Assembly: GCA_026122235.1 (NCBI GenBank)
Contig: JAOCZM010000249.1
Span: 4,960,001 to 5,024,000 of the forward strand
Direction of reading: 5' to 3'
Length of the DNA: 64,000 nucleotides
DNA from: Vinca minor
Taxonomy: Eukaryota > Streptophyta > Magnoliopsida > Gentianales > Apocynaceae
In this document: piece after piece, positions 24,322-36,696 of the stretch
Numbering within the stretch: position 1 is the stretch's first letter
Layout: each line of letters opens with the position of its first letter
Position numbers and translations under genes: made by a program
The notes under the pieces: model-generated
The model's input: only the letters and a program-made list of their open reading frames with translations
What the model was told of the DNA's origin: nothing
The model's database searches: none

Positions 24322-27300
24322 ATGAAGTACCTAGTGGCCTTCCTTTTAGGCTTCTTATGCATTTTCTCTTTAGCTATTCCTCAAATTTCAGGGCAGAAAT
24401 TCAAAGCAGTAAACCTTGGAGCTTGGCTTGTAGCAGAGGAATGGATGACTCCTGAACTCTTCTCTACCATTCCCAACCTTGACCTTCTGGTAGTAATACA
24501 ACATTTTTAGCTACCTTTTAAATTTGATTTTATATGCACATGAAGTAGCATTTTCTCCTCCATTTATCCTAAAATTTACATTTTTTCTTCATCAAGAATC
24601 ACATTATTGTCAAATCTCATATAATGTACCATTTATAGAAAAATATTATGGTCAAATTTAAAAAACAAAGTACTAAAAGTTTATAAAATTAATATTTATA
24701 GAATCATTTTAAAAAATATGGGACAGTTGCCGCTCCTCGTCCCCCTTAGTTCCTCTAAGGCAGGGACGAAGCCAGGAATTTGATGTTGGGGGGCGAAACT
24801 GGTAAAAAAATTCTAAAATTCTTGAGGGGCAATAAAAAAGGCAAAAAAAAAATTCTTTGGGAGGCGAAATTGATAAAATTTTCCAAAATTTTCCAAAATA
24901 CACATAAAATTTCGATAAATAGTAGTATTTTTAAAAATCTCGGGCGCCACCAAAGATGGAACTAAGGGGACAGGGAGGCTCCCAAAATTTTAAGATAATG
25001 TATTTTTCTCATATGTTATAAATATTAAAATTTTCAGAGATATCATCAGAAAATATAGCTTAGTCCCCACAAGAAATGTGTAAAATTTAATTTTGTTTCC
25101 AACATGAAGTTCTTGGTTCGTCTATGATATGGCTTATTTGTTGAACAGGATGGGAATCAAGTATACTTCAAGTCTGCAAAGCTCAACAAGTTTCTTTCTG
25201 CAGCGAAAAATGGGGTTTTGGTTGCTAATCGCTATGAGGCCAAAGATTGGGAGAAATTCAGGGTTGGTACAATGAGGGTTCATCTCTTAGCCTTCCATTA
25301 TGTCATTTTTTTCTTCCCATTTAATTACCTACATTTTCTTTTGCAGCTATGGAGAATCAGTGAAACTACCTTCAATCTTAGAGTATGGAACAGAAAGTTT
25401 CTCGGACTAGATCAAGGAACTAATATAGTTTCAAGATCATTGATAACACCTGGGAATGATGACACCTTCCAGATAATCTTAAACAAAAACAATGGCCCAT
25501 TAAAAGTTCGAATCCGAGCACATAACGGGCTCTTCCTCCAGGTTTTAATTTAGGCCCTTGATTTTGTTAACTTTAGCAATATTTTCATCTACTAGTTAGT
25601 TAACTATGTTTGTGTGTGCTTTTTTTCGCTATGGAATTAGGCAAAAACAGAATATACTGTGACAGCTGACTATGGAGATAGTGCAGATTGGAGTTATCAA
25701 AATCCATCTGTTTTTGTTATGACAATTGCTAAGCGCTTAGGAGGTGAATATCAGCTAACAAATGGACTCGGTCGGAATAGAGCTTCACAAGTACTAAAGG
25801 TATAACAAAATACTGCTCGCTCTATCTAGAATTGAATATCTATTTCTCTATACAAAATGAATAGGAAAGTTGACGTTTAATTGTGGATCGAAGAGAGTAT
25901 ATATAGAACTAGATGCGCTTTGGAGGAAAATAAAGCAAGAACATAAACCTTCATATTTGTGTGCGCACGTATGTGGATATGTGACCATATAAAAAGACTA
26001 ATGAAGCATTTAAAATGAAATATTCTAAATTTGCAGGAGCACTGGAATACTTACATTCAGGAGGGTGATTTTGCATTCATGGCTGCAAATGGCCTTAATG
26101 CTGTAAGAATTCCAGTTGGTTGGTGGATAAAGTATGAATTCCCACCAAACCCATTTGTTGGAGGTTCCTTGCAAGCATTAGATAATGCATTTTCTTGGGC
26201 AAAGTAAGCTTCTTTAAATGATCAACTGACAATGAAATAGCTTAGCAGGGATTCAAGTATTGTCATGACTTTTTTGTCCCCTTTTTGTTCATGGAGGAAC
26301 CATAATCTGAAGGTTATAGTGGACCTCCATGCAGTTCCAGGTCCACAAAATGACAATGATCACAGTGGAACTAGAGATGGATTTCCAGAATGGGGTGATT
26401 CTAAAATAGGTGAAACTGTTGAAGTCATTGAATTTCTTGCTCAAAGGTTAGTCCCAGTTTTTCCTAGTAAAAACTGGACGTTAAATATCCACTTTCCTAC
26501 TTATTTTGTATAAAAAATCAAATCGGCATTCAACTTCGACATAAAGAGAGTAATATACGTTCTTTTTTTGGTTGGTGTTTTATGCCTAATTTCAGATATG
26601 GAAAGCATCCAAGTCTTGGAGCAATTGAACTGATGAATGAGCCTTGGACAACTTATGTTAATTTTGATACTTTAAGGGACTATTACAAAGCAGGATATGA
26701 TGCTGTGAGGAGACATTCTTCTGCTTATGTTATCTTATCCAATAGATTGGGGAGCGGTGCCCAAAGTACAGAGTTCTTTCCTCTTGCAAGAACCCTTCCT
26801 AACTCAGTCATAGATGTGCATTACTACAACCTCTACACAGAAAATTTCAATAATATGGATGCACAAGGGAATATTGAATACATTTATAACACAAGGTCTG
26901 CAGAATTGCAAGAATTGGCTCAATCTGGTGGCCCTCTAATCTTTGTTGGTGAGTTCAAATTTACCATTTTCCATACTTTGCAATAGTATATATAAGAATA
27001 CATTTGACAGAAGATAGTAAATTTTAAGGAAGGTCTAGTTTTAGTTGGTTAGCACTTCCGACTCGAAAGAATAGGTTTCGAATTCGATAATCCTTTTCCG
27101 TTAATAAAAACCGAAAATAAAAAGAAGACAGTTAATTCTGAACGGTATATATATAAGTACATGCCTAAGTACTCATTGTCGCCTCGTGATCTATTCATTT
27201 TGTCATAACGAGAACAGTACTTACATAAGTGATCGTGGGGTCTGTTATACCCATGAGTCGCGCTACAGTTTGTAAGTTGAATTTGAATGAAATATTGAAG

Positions 27301-27485
27301 GGGAATGGACAGCAGCAATGGAAAAGGATTATCATACAGATGAAGAATACAGGAGATTTGCAAAAGCTCAACTGGAAGTGTATGGCAAAGCTTCTTTTGG
27401 TTGGAGTTATTGGTCATTCAAATGTCAGACTTGTGGTTATTGGAGTATGAAGCGGATGATCCTCAGGAATCTTATAAATTTGTAA
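24322..27485 (+). CDS. GH5 glucan 1,3-beta-glucosidase-like protein
   Basis: Secreted GH5 hydrolase of the plant type usually labelled glucan 1,3-beta-glucosidase A, probably acting on wall or storage beta-glucans; substrate is not proven for most members. Eight exons join in frame: 24322-24489, 25149-25262, 25347-25541, 25641-25799, 26037-26203, 26297-26446, 26596-26948 and 27301-27485, giving 496 residues. The signal peptide is about 24 residues (YLVAFLLGFLCIFSLA). The start of the catalytic fold (KAVNLGAWLVAEEWMTP) is interrupted by a fascin-like insert (residues about 60-200), typical of this plant group, before resuming at VRIPVGWWIKYE. Acid/base LMNEP (Glu about 333) and nucleophile GEW (Glu about 437) are present, and HYYN lies between them. 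NLGAWLV differs from the usual NLGGWLV. The ATG at 24322 is chosen because the earlier in-frame one would precede the signal peptide with a Tyr/Ile run from a TA repeat. The last-exon acceptor (TTGAAG) lacks a pyrimidine tract. Confidence 0.92.
24729..24980. mobile_element. Transposon remnant in GH5 intron 1
   Basis: CCCCTTAGTTCC near 24742 and GGAACTAAGGGG near 24958 are inverted. Between them are G/C-rich blocks around CAGGGACGAAGCCAGG and GGGCGCCACC. The terminus resembles that of the fragment at 8706-8891. No clear TSD. Confidence 0.4.
27026..27122 (+). mobile_element. SINE, family C, in GH5 intron 7
   Basis: Box A-like TTAGTTGGTTAGCA and box B-like GGTTTCGAATTCG are spaced as in a tRNA, followed by an A-rich tail. 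An imperfect 17-bp duplication (14 of 17 matching, AGAAGATAGTAAATTTT and AGAAGACAGTTAATTCT) flanks it at 27009-27025 and 27123-27139, which suggests an older insertion. Confidence 0.65.
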
Positions 27486-29108
27486 CACTTCCATGATTTT
27501 CTTCATGTTAGAGGAAGACATTAATAAAGATCTTCAAGTTTGGTATTTTCATTAATGTTGCTATGTAACAAAATTTGCCAATTTCAAATCTTCATTTTCT
27601 ATTTTACTCCTCAATTACTAAAGCCACTTAGAAGATCGAGTTCGACATTTTTTTTTGACAATGCTCATTTCTTTTCTGTATTCTCTTTGTAATAGTGTAA
27701 GATCTATTTAAAAGCAAGTCAAACCCTTAAAATAATAGCAGTTGGTATATATTTAGTGGTGAATCAAAAAAATTATATCATTGGTGAAAAATGGCTTTAC
27801 TATATTAGAAACAATGAATCTACAAGGACAAATTTGCCAAATTAAAAGAAAATTCTCGTAAATACTTTAACACTTTCCTCGATATTAATAAAAAAAATTC
27901 GAAAAGAACAATTAAAAAAACCAAAGCCTAGTTAATAAAAGAAGAAGCGACATGTGGTAGTTTTTTTTTTTTTTGGCTAAAGCAAAGAAAATACTAATCC
28001 TTACCTTCCAAATTAAATGCACATTTTAATAAAGGACATTGTTAGGGAGCTAAAATTTAGTTAAGAAATTAGCTAAATTGGTGGCAAAATGGTAAATAAT
28101 TGGGTGAATCCCTTAAACTAACAGGGGGTGAATATTGTTTAATTTGGATTTTTAGACAATTATAACCAATTTTGCTTAGCCGTTAATCATTTTTCTTTAA
28201 TAAATATATGTATATTAAAATTTTGATGAATTAAATAACAAAATATAAAAAACTGCCCAGTTCACTCCTTACTTCCCTAGCGTTGACTGCAAAGAAAGTT
28301 GTTGACATTATGTCTCGCCACCTCACCTCTGCTTTTGACATCAATTCTTCTCTGCTTCATTTCCACTGCCAGCTGATGACTTCACTCTGAACGGATTAAT
28401 CATGCAAGTAAATTTCTTTTCCTTCCTTTTTTCAAATATCTGTTACAAAATCTAAACAAGTTCATGATCAGGGACCCTGTGATTTTTTTTTCAATAAATT
28501 TTTCAGTATTGTTTTCAATATAAAGTTCACATCTTGATTCTTGATTCTTGTTGTGGGATATCTCCTCCAGTTTTTTCAATATGATGTTTTTTAATCCACT
28601 AGTTGAGTTAATGGGTTTTTCAATTTCAGTAATTTTGGGTAGTTCTTTCCACAAATTTTTGGACTGTATTTTTGTAATAAGCATTCTTGAATCAGTCAGC
28701 AAGTTTGAGGTAATATAAATTGAAAATTAATGTCGAAAAAAGTTTGGATATATTTAATAAAGAAAGAGGGTATTTTCCTTTAACCTTCTAAACGACTTAT
28801 ATTATTGAATTGAGAGAGTACTATTTTAGTTTACTAGGTAGTAAGCCCAATACCAATTGCCCACAATTGATATTGAAAATGGTAAAACTACGGAGACATT
28901 TTAGGGGTAAATGTCAGCCTTATGAATTTAGGGGTAAGAATGGGGTAGATAATTCGAAGCGTTTCCGTAAAAAGTGTGGGGTCAGGACCATTAGGATTGT
29001 CCTAGCCCCGAGTTTCCGGGGGAGGGAGTGTCAAACATATAAATTGAAGATTTGAGGGAAGGAAATGCTCACTACCTAAATTTAGTTGTTGCTACTTTTG
29101 TGGAAGAA
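27486..29108. other. Intergenic region between tandem GH5 copies
   Basis: No gene is supported. A short interspersed repeat lies at about 28070-28200. 28250-28390 is less A/T-rich than its surroundings and could be an old leader, but nothing codes. Near 28985-29030 a block with TTTCCGGGGGAGGG stands out without a clear explanation. Confidence 0.5.
28070..28200 (-). repeat. Short interspersed repeat (GGGATTCACCC family), copy 2
   Basis: On the minus strand it starts GAAAAATGATTAACGGCTAA and passes through CAAATTAAACAATATTCACC, then TTTAAGGGATTCACCC. Block order is as in the copies at 21600-21705 and 34245-34410. Ends are not fixed. Confidence 0.5.
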
Positions 29109-32100
29109 ATGGGGAGAGTTACCAATATGAGGAAGTTATGGGTCATGTTTAGTCTATCATTGGTTTTGTTTAAGCTTAGTGTTGCCCAAGATGTGCCATT
29201 CAAAGGGGTAAATTTAGGTGGTTAGCTTGTAACAGAGGGCTGGATGACACCATCTATCTTTAATGGCATTACCAACCAACAAAGATCTCTTGGTATATTG
29301 CTTTCTTTCCCTTTTCAGAAATACTTTTGTATCATAAGAAGTTTCGTTGAACAGTTATTTTGTTGTTTTATTGACTAACAGAAAATAAACAAATGAAATA
29401 GATTCATAGTTCGGGTGAGATTCAAGTCTATTGGTTGTATGACAAAATTATAAGTATTGATTTCTTTTCACTTTTCACTTTTCATTATCGTTTAGTTTCG
29501 AGAGAAAAAAAAAATCTACTTTCTCGTCTGGAGATTTAATTAGGTTGTAATTATTACTTAAGCAAAATTGTACCTTGCATCTGAAATTCACAATTTATCC
29601 TTCTGCCATATTCTTTGGTTACTTGCATCGGATTTTAAAATGATGATTTCGTGTGTATTCTGTGCAAGAATTTCAAAGGACAAGCATGTAGAAAGTGCAT
29701 CTTTTCAATACATATATTTACCACAATACAATACGTAAGTTTCCAGCATCTGGGTTGATGAAACAGAAGGCAAACTTGGCATTTGCTGCAATTTGTGATA
29801 GCTTAATTATTCTACTTGTCCATAGCCTAATTTTATATTTTTTCCCTATGTGTGGATATTCCCGTATATGTGACAAAAACATTCGTAATGGTTGTATTTA
29901 TTTAGGATGGAACTTATGTGTAACTGAGGTCCACAAAGCTCAACAGCTATCTAGCTGCAGAAAATGGTGGTGGAGAAAGTTTGGTTGCAAACCGAACTAG
30001 TGCTTCTGGCTGGGAAACCTTTAGGGTACTGGTTGGTTAGGTATTCATCTTTCCTGCATGTTATATGAGTACTTAATTTCTATTCTTCTGTTATGCATTT
30101 TTATCTGCAGTTATGGAGAATTAATGAAACGCACTTCAACCTACAGGTATTCAACAAGCAATTCGTGGGATTGAATACTGAAGGTCAAGATGGAAGTATA
30201 GTTGCAATATCAACTACGCCTGGGGCTGCTGAAACTTTTCAAATCGTAAGGAGCGAAAATGATCCATCTAGAATTCGGCTTAGAGCATCAAATGGGCTCT
30301 TTCTGCAGGTATTTAATGTCTTCACAAGATCTTCTCATACTCTTTCAAAGAAGCAGTCTTTAACAAGCAGCGAAACTTCCCTCTCCAGCCAACCTCTGAT
30401 TCGTCGTTGCTGAATTAAAAATATAAAGTATAAAATAAGTGGAAAAAACAGGAGATAGGTAGCTTTGAAGTCATATTGTAATTGACTAACTATTTTTTCC
30501 CTCTTATTAGTCTTTTGTATTTACTCGAGAGAAGAGCTTCAATAATGTACAAACTGCGGTTTCTTATTTAGTTCTCTTGGCCATTTAAAAGGCAGAAAAT
30601 GGGTCTTCAGTGACTGCTGATTACGGTGAAACTGAAGATTGGGGGGATCAAAATCCTAGTGTGTTCCAACTCACTATTGGAAATACCTTACAAGGGGAAT
30701 ACCAAGTAACTAATGGATATGGCCCCGATAAAGTGCCACAAGTCATGAAGGTATGACATCGTGAAAATCCTGATTTTAGATGTTTAACTTTTAAGACATT
30801 ATTCAAGACAATGTGTGAAACCCGGACCTTCTTTAGGGACTAAATTAATTAAGTTGATGACTTCTGGGACTATAGTGTATAAATTCTTTAACATTTGGAT
30901 AAGATGATATTAGTTACTAGTTGGGGACTAAGCTTGCAATTTTATTTCCTATATAATATCTTTTAGTCTAGACCTAGAATTATAATCGACGATCTTTTCT
31001 TTCTCTACGGCTGCAGACACTCTTACGGAGACAGAACATGAGACAACTCCGGTACCCGTTCCATCGATCGAAGGTAAGATTTTTCACCGTATCGTTAGTA
31101 CGATTAGTAGGATTATAAGAGTATTGATGATTAGTCTCTGCGCTTTTGTTAGGTTTTATTGATGAAGAGTTTTGCCTCCGACAGTTTAAGAACGAATCAA
31201 AAGTAAGTATAAATTCTCCTCTGTTTTAATAAAAGATTGTATTTTTCGTATAAAATTCGGGAAGATACGTGTTAGTTTTTGATATAGTGATTTAATGAAT
31301 TGGAAATTTTAAATGTCATCGCACGGATAATTATTCTGATATAGTATCCTGAATCTGACATTGATCCACTATTTGACACTCGATATTATCCGTTCTGGCC
31401 ATCTGCAATGTTCCGCAATTTCCTTCCTTGCGAAAATTACTTGTACAGTGCAATTGCCTTTTTCTTTTTATAATAATAATAATAATAAAAAAAAAAACGA
31501 GTTCTTTCTTGGTTTCGTCAATATTGTATATATGGTGGCTGCTGAATTTGTTTTGAGCAGCAAACATGGAATGCCAAATATAGTACCTTCATCGAGCTTG
31601 AAATTACCATACTGCCACCAAGAAATTCTTGTTCCTCTTGGTGCTACAGAACCAAACGAAAAGGGGGTTACTTTAATTTGACCAATTTTCCTCTATACCT
31701 ATTGTTCTACATTATTCTAGTTTACGGTGGAATACAATTGTGCATATAAGTATTGTTTGCCCTGAAGTTTTGATATAAAAATAAGATTTCCTTGATCTCC
31801 TAATTGCAGTGAGTCACCACCCCCTAATTGTTAGAATCCGAAACACTAACAGTTTTGTCGTAATTCTTTGACATCAAACAATTCTCTGTCTCCCAACATT
31901 CTTGATACAACACACTTGGGGAATTTGTTTTTATTATCTTTTTCTCACTCCATATCTTTGTTGTGCTGCTTGTACAATTACTAGAAAATCTGCTGGGGTA
32001 AAATTCTTGCTCAGTACCCCGTGACTCTATCGATTAAAGCCTCACTACCCAGGTGGACATGGTCACATTCTGTTATGTTTAAATCCCACATTTTTAAAAA

Positions 32101-34188
32101 TAATTTTGAGGATATGGTCTCTCTTTGTTTTAAGAAAGAAGAGAAGGAAGTATGTTTTTATAATTTATTTTATAACAAAATATTTCATATGTTGTTACTC
32201 GAGATGTTCACATTCGTCTCGATACTTTTATGGGTGACTTGGAATACTTTCATGCTTGACCCACCTAGGGGGTAGAAGCTAGGACTCTGTACTGACTCAT
32301 TCCCTAGAGGGTATAAGTCTAGGGCTGATATATCAATTTCCTTTTCCTGTTTCGGTAAACCTATGATCCCCGGGTCAAAGTATCACTCGTAAATTCTGTT
32401 TCTGTTCGAATCTGTTAAATATGATAAATCTGTCTGAATTTCTAAAAAAGTTTCTGAAATTACTTTTTCTGTCAAAAGATTCTGTTTCAGGTATACTTCT
32501 ATAAAATCTGTTTGTTTTATGAAAACTATATATATGTAACCGGATTTTCCCGGGAGGTGTTTCTATACTTACTGAGTTGTAGCTCACTCCTTGCGTTGTT
32601 GTTTTTACAGATGATGAGTTATAAGGGAACGATAGACCGTACGACGGGGACTGAGTGTAGAAGCAACTTTGGATTACTTACGGAATAAAACTTTAGGATA
32701 TTCCATTAAGAGTATTTTTTTTTTCTACTTTAATGTATTAAAATTTATTGAGGAATTTTGATAGTTGAATTAAATGGGTGATTATTACTTTATGGAAATA
32801 GATTCTCTGAATGTAAGGACCTGGTATTCTTGGATTTTGATTTGAGAATACGGTCATGTCGGGTTTTCGGATCCGGACTTATAGAACCGGGTCCGGGGCG
32901 TGACACAATGTCCTTAATCTAACTTGATACATCTTGGCAATTTGCATCAAGAAAACTTTTATATATGAAGTTTTTATGGCTAACAGAAGCACTGGAGCAC
33001 TTACATAGTCGAAGATGATTTCAGATTTATCTCTGAGAATGGCTTAACCGCTGTTAGAATTCCAGTATGGCGAGGCACCACCAAAACCATTTGTCGGGGG
33101 TTCTTTACAAGCTTTAGATAATGCATTCTTGTGGGCAGAGTAAGAACCTTCCATACTATGTTTTTGAAATATTATTCTTTGTCTTGAGAATTTTAAGAAG
33201 AGCACGAATAGAAATATAACTGAAGTGTATGTACATGTTTAAAAGGACTCCAAATGAACTTGCTAGTGGTTGTTGCAGGAAGTACAATTTGAAAGTCATA
33301 ATAGACCTTCATGGAGTGCCGAAATCGCAAAATGGTAATGATCATAGTGCAGCAAGAGATGGATATGCAGAATGGGGAGATTCTGACATACATGAAACTG
33401 TGGAAGTCATAGACTTTCTTTCACAAAGGTTCATTCAACTTTACCCTCCAGGATTATTTATCAAAATCCTAATTAATCTACTAATACTACACTGTATAAA
33501 TGCAAATATCATAGTTAAAATTTCATAAATAGCGCGATAAAGTAATAAACACCTATGATTTAGGAGAACTTAAAGTGATTGGTCCTTTTGAATTTCAGGT
33601 ACGCTGATCGCTCGAGTCTAGCTGCAGTTGCATTAATGAATGAGACTTTAGCAGCTAGCATCACACTTGATACATTAACCAAGTATTACAAAGCAGGATA
33701 TGATGCTGTAAGGAAGCACAGTTCCAGTGCTTATGTAATCTTGTCGAACAGATTGGGAAATACTGCAAGCGACACTGAGCTCCTTCCTCTCGGTGGCATC
33801 CTTGCTCGGTCAGTCATAGACGTGCATTATTACAACCTATTCTGGGATTACTTCAACACATTAGATGTCCAACGAAAGGGCTGAAAAGTTGCGACAAGTC
33901 ACTCAAGCTAACGGTCCCCTTAGTTTCATTGGTAAGTTCAATTTCAGATATAAAAAATTGCATAGATTCCTGGGTTAGTTTTAATGCTAAAAATGGAAAC
34001 TTTTCAGGAGAATGGAATGGTCAATTCAGAATGGAACAATGCAAGATTATCAGAGGTTTGGCGAAGCCCAGCTAAACGTTTACGGTAAGGCCACGTTTGG
34101 ATGGGCTTACTGGTCTTACAAGTGTGCACTTGATCACTGGAGTCTTAAGTGGATGATTGAAAACAACTACATAAATCTCAAGTCCTAA
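29109..34188 (+). pseudogene. Decayed tandem paralogue of the GH5 gene
   Basis: Eight exon-like blocks match the upstream GH5 gene in order: about 29109-29292, 29906-30025, 30111-30308, 30592-30750, 32997-33139, 33279-33428, 33599-33931 and 34008-34188. GT/AG sites are largely kept. Disabling changes are several. TAG at 29223-29225 replaces the Trp of NLGGWLV. A frameshift lies just after it (near 29275) and TAA at 29921-29923 follows DGTYV. A deletion with frameshift removes the Trp-Trp region after VRIPV (near 33066). Another frameshift and stop lie after LDVQR (near 33870), and a further shift near 34040. The acid/base block reads MNET in place of MNEP. A solo LTR of 2092 bp fills intron 4. 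It cannot encode a full enzyme, although it could be transcribed. Confidence 0.9.
30814..32905. mobile_element. Solo LTR, 2.1 kb, with 5-bp TSD
   Basis: The element starts TGTGAAACCCGGACC and ends GGTCCGGGGCGTGACA, so it has TG...CA ends with imperfect short inverted termini. CAATG is duplicated at 30809-30813 and 32906-32910, the 5-bp TSD of an LTR retrotransposon. It contains no gag or pol frame and no second LTR, so it is best read as a solo LTR left by recombination between two LTRs; Ty3 or Ty1 origin cannot be told. It sits in the fourth intron of the GH5 pseudogene. Orientation is unresolved. Confidence 0.82.
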
Positions 34189-34244
34189 GATTTTTCTTTC
34201 CCTGATCTTCAGCTGTGAAACTAAAAATGGTTCATATATATATA

Positions 34245-34410
34245 TGGAAAATGATTTACTCCTAGAATTTTGGGGATAGAAACCCTAAACCCCAAATTGA
34301 GGGTGTTAAATGACTATCTTACCCCTACTGGTATAAGGGATTCACCCAACTATAAGGGCAAAAAGGTCCGAAAAACTATTTTAGTCAATCTTTAGCACTA
34401 ATTCTAGTAG
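34245..34410 (+). repeat. Short interspersed repeat (GGGATTCACCC family), copy 3
   Basis: It starts GGAAAATGATTTACTCCTAG and passes through CCAAATTGAGGG, then TATAAGGGATTCACCC. The right end (complement CCTACTTTAGACTACTAGAA) resembles the left, suggesting terminal inversion. No TSD is visible because a TA repeat abuts it. Confidence 0.5.
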
Positions 34411-34421
34411 TCTAAAGTAGG

Positions 34422-34538
<117 letters not shown>

Positions 34539-34642
34539 GTAGTCTTTTGATGGGACAAATAATTTCAAATTTAAACTTGTCCAGATGTTAAGATTACGCT
34601 TGAATAAATGAGTTAAGTCAAACACATAACTTAGTAAAGATT

Positions 34643-34765
34643 GTCAAGAAGGTCGTGGCCCAGTGGGGCAAGCCTTGACCTGCGACCGAGAGGTATTAGG
34701 TTCGACACCCGTCTCCTACGTGAGGCAAATAAAATTTTCTAGGAGAGAATTAAGGTGTTGACAAA
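34643..34765 (+). mobile_element. SINE, family D, with perfect 15-bp TSD
   Basis: A 123-bp tRNA-derived element with GTGGCCCAGTGGGGCAAGCC (box A region) and AGGTTCGACACCCG (box B region), ending in ACAAAA. AACTTAGTAAAGATT is repeated exactly at 34628-34642 and 34766-34780, which marks a recent insertion. Confidence 0.92.
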
Positions 34766-35765
34766 AACTTAGTAAAGATTAAACGCCATTCAAATAAAAG
34801 AATAACACATACAAAATGCTTCGAAAATCTTGTGTGGAGAAAGTGGCTAGAAAAGAAAAATCAAAGTTACCACTTAAAAGGTGGGGGATTTCTTCTAGAT
34901 AACAGAAGATTCGAACAAAAAAAATAGGGTGACAAATTTATCACGTTGGATCTTCTATGACACCTTATAAGACATTCCTAATTATAATCATTTTTACACT
35001 TGAACTTTATTGATTTATCTATGAGGTTTACTCATTTTAATTTATGTTATAAAATGAAAGTTTTCATAATATTATAAAAAGTGTTATATGATATAGTGCA
35101 AATTTATTGAGAGGCCAGCATCATGGTCGATGGACCAACACCTTTCAATACATGAGCACTAATTTTACCTCCACTTATTAAAGTATTCAAGAAACTGACC
35201 TTAGTGGTAGTGGTGGTGGTGGTGACCATACAATTTAGTCCTTTTTTTGCAGGTATCATTATGTCTTCTATAGTACCAATTGTCACTTCTATTTCAACTT
35301 TTATTAGAAGAAAGTATATCTACTTCTAGTGAGATGAGATTAATTACACATCGAATTCTTTGTAACACTTTACGTTCCAACAGTCATAATACTTCATGAA
35401 AAGTTAGGATTCTAATTCTTCATCCCCTCCTCAAAGAACCAAGGAATCTGTAATATGTATAGTTAAAATTCCTATGATTCGTCGTCCTTCCTCGAGAACC
35501 ATAAAATTTAGGGTCCATTTTTCCATGGTTGTTTCCTTTCTCTTTGTAGCAGTTCAAAAGATTGTTTGGAAATAGAATCTTATCGTCATCTGCATCTTTC
35601 TAAAAGGTTACCTAAGGAAAAAAAGGGAAAAACTAAAAAGTAATTGCTTGGTGACGTTATTTACTGTTTTTCCATTTATAAAAAATTCGTCCATTTTGAT
35701 GATGAAAGGAATCAATAACTTTATGAAATGCATCTTTCAATTTGCTTACGTACTTCCACAATTCC

Positions 35766-35956
35766 TACTCCAGCTCCTATGCGGAACAGGAAAAGTTCCG
35801 CATGATTCAAACAATCTAGGCCATCGGATGATAGTTTTAACGACCAAATTTAGAAAGAGAAAAATGTTGCGGCTGTACTTCTCTCCAAATCTTGACCATT
35901 AAAATTATCATTCGACGGTTCAGATTATTTCGCACTGTGCGAAAGGAGCCGTAGTG
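35766..35956. mobile_element. Mutator-type MITE, copy 1, with 9-bp TSD
   Basis: 191 bp with inverted ends TACTCCAGCTCCTATGCGG and (complement) CACTACGGCTCCTTTCGC, flanked by CACAATTCC at 35757-35765 and 35957-35965. A 9-bp TSD is typical of Mutator-derived elements. It shares termini and the internal AGAGAAAAAT-TTGCGGCTG block with the element at 45957-46185. Confidence 0.82.
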
Positions 35957-35994
35957 CACAATTCCAGCCCTTAAAATCTGATGCTCCAACTTGG

Positions 35995-36659
35995 TCAACT
36001 TCCTTCCCTTCTTTTTTCTCTCTCTACTATTTACTCTCTTCTTCTTGAATTTTTTTCATTTTTTTCACTTTCCATAACTAGATCCATCCAAAAGCTCCTT
36101 GCTTTCGATCGGATCTTGGTTGAATCTAGTCATCCTTCCTTCACTTTTTGTATTTTCACCCCTTCTTTTGGCCGTAAATCGTGATGAAGTTTTCTCAAGA
36201 CATTCTTTTTCAAAATTTAAGACTCGGATGCAAGATTTACTTCAGATCCTTCCAGATATGGAGTTTCTTTCGATCCTCCTTGGAGGATTCTCTCAACCCG
36301 TACTTGTTTTGGGCTCTTTCTCAGTTTTCTACCTCTTTCCGAGACAATCTACTAGACGGTTGATACACCCATGGTCCTGTAGATTGTTAATTTCTAAAAA
36401 AAATATTGAAACTGAGTTTCTCTTACTACCGTTGTTAAAGGATTGCGAAGAAGATGCTCTTGAAGAATTTTATTATGTATTTACTTTTTATACTATTATT
36501 ATTGTATTTTACCCAGTCTCGAGGTGTGTACTTTTATCTGTTACCATAGTTGTCTAAACCATTGTATAACTTTTATTTTCTTTTATTTTCATATTATTTT
36601 TTTATTGTAATGGCCTCGGCTATTTTATGATTAATGAATAATTTTTATTTAACAAAAAA
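35995..36659 (+). mobile_element. Poly(A) retroposon with small ORF, copy 1
   Basis: About 665 bp ending AACAAAAAAA and flanked by a perfect 22-bp duplication (35973-35994 and 36660-36681), so it moved by target-primed reverse transcription. No reverse transcriptase or RNase H motif is present. A decayed ORF matches that of the copy at 40530-40870: the block RILVESSH...FTPSF at about 36110-36178, then after a frameshift NRDEVFSRHSFSKFKTRMQD. Family unknown. Confidence 0.75.
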
Positions 36660-36681
36660 AAAATCTGATGCTCCAACTTGG

Positions 36682-36696
36682 CAAAAAAAAATAAAA
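36682..36696 (+). mobile_element. Older poly(A) micro-insertion at the same site
   Basis: After the right-hand TSD of the 35995-36659 retroposon comes CAAAAAAAAATAAAA and then a third, shorter (17-bp) copy of the same target sequence at 36697-36713. The CTTGG at the end of the first two copies is missing from the third, so it belongs to an earlier small insert that the retroposon later landed in. Confidence 0.6.

Noticed and set aside
32021..32275. 84-residue frame inside the solo LTR
   Set aside because: No gag, protease or polymerase motif; a chance frame in LTR sequence.
14271..34188. Functional cell-wall enzyme gene cluster
   Set aside because: The beta-xylosidase and GH5 genes are near each other, but an unrelated mTERF gene separates them and one GH5 copy is dead. 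Chance adjacency is the simpler view.
36099..36557. 152-residue plus-strand frame
   Set aside because: It lies wholly within a poly(A) retroposon and only part of it matches the frame of the sister copy; not a host gene.
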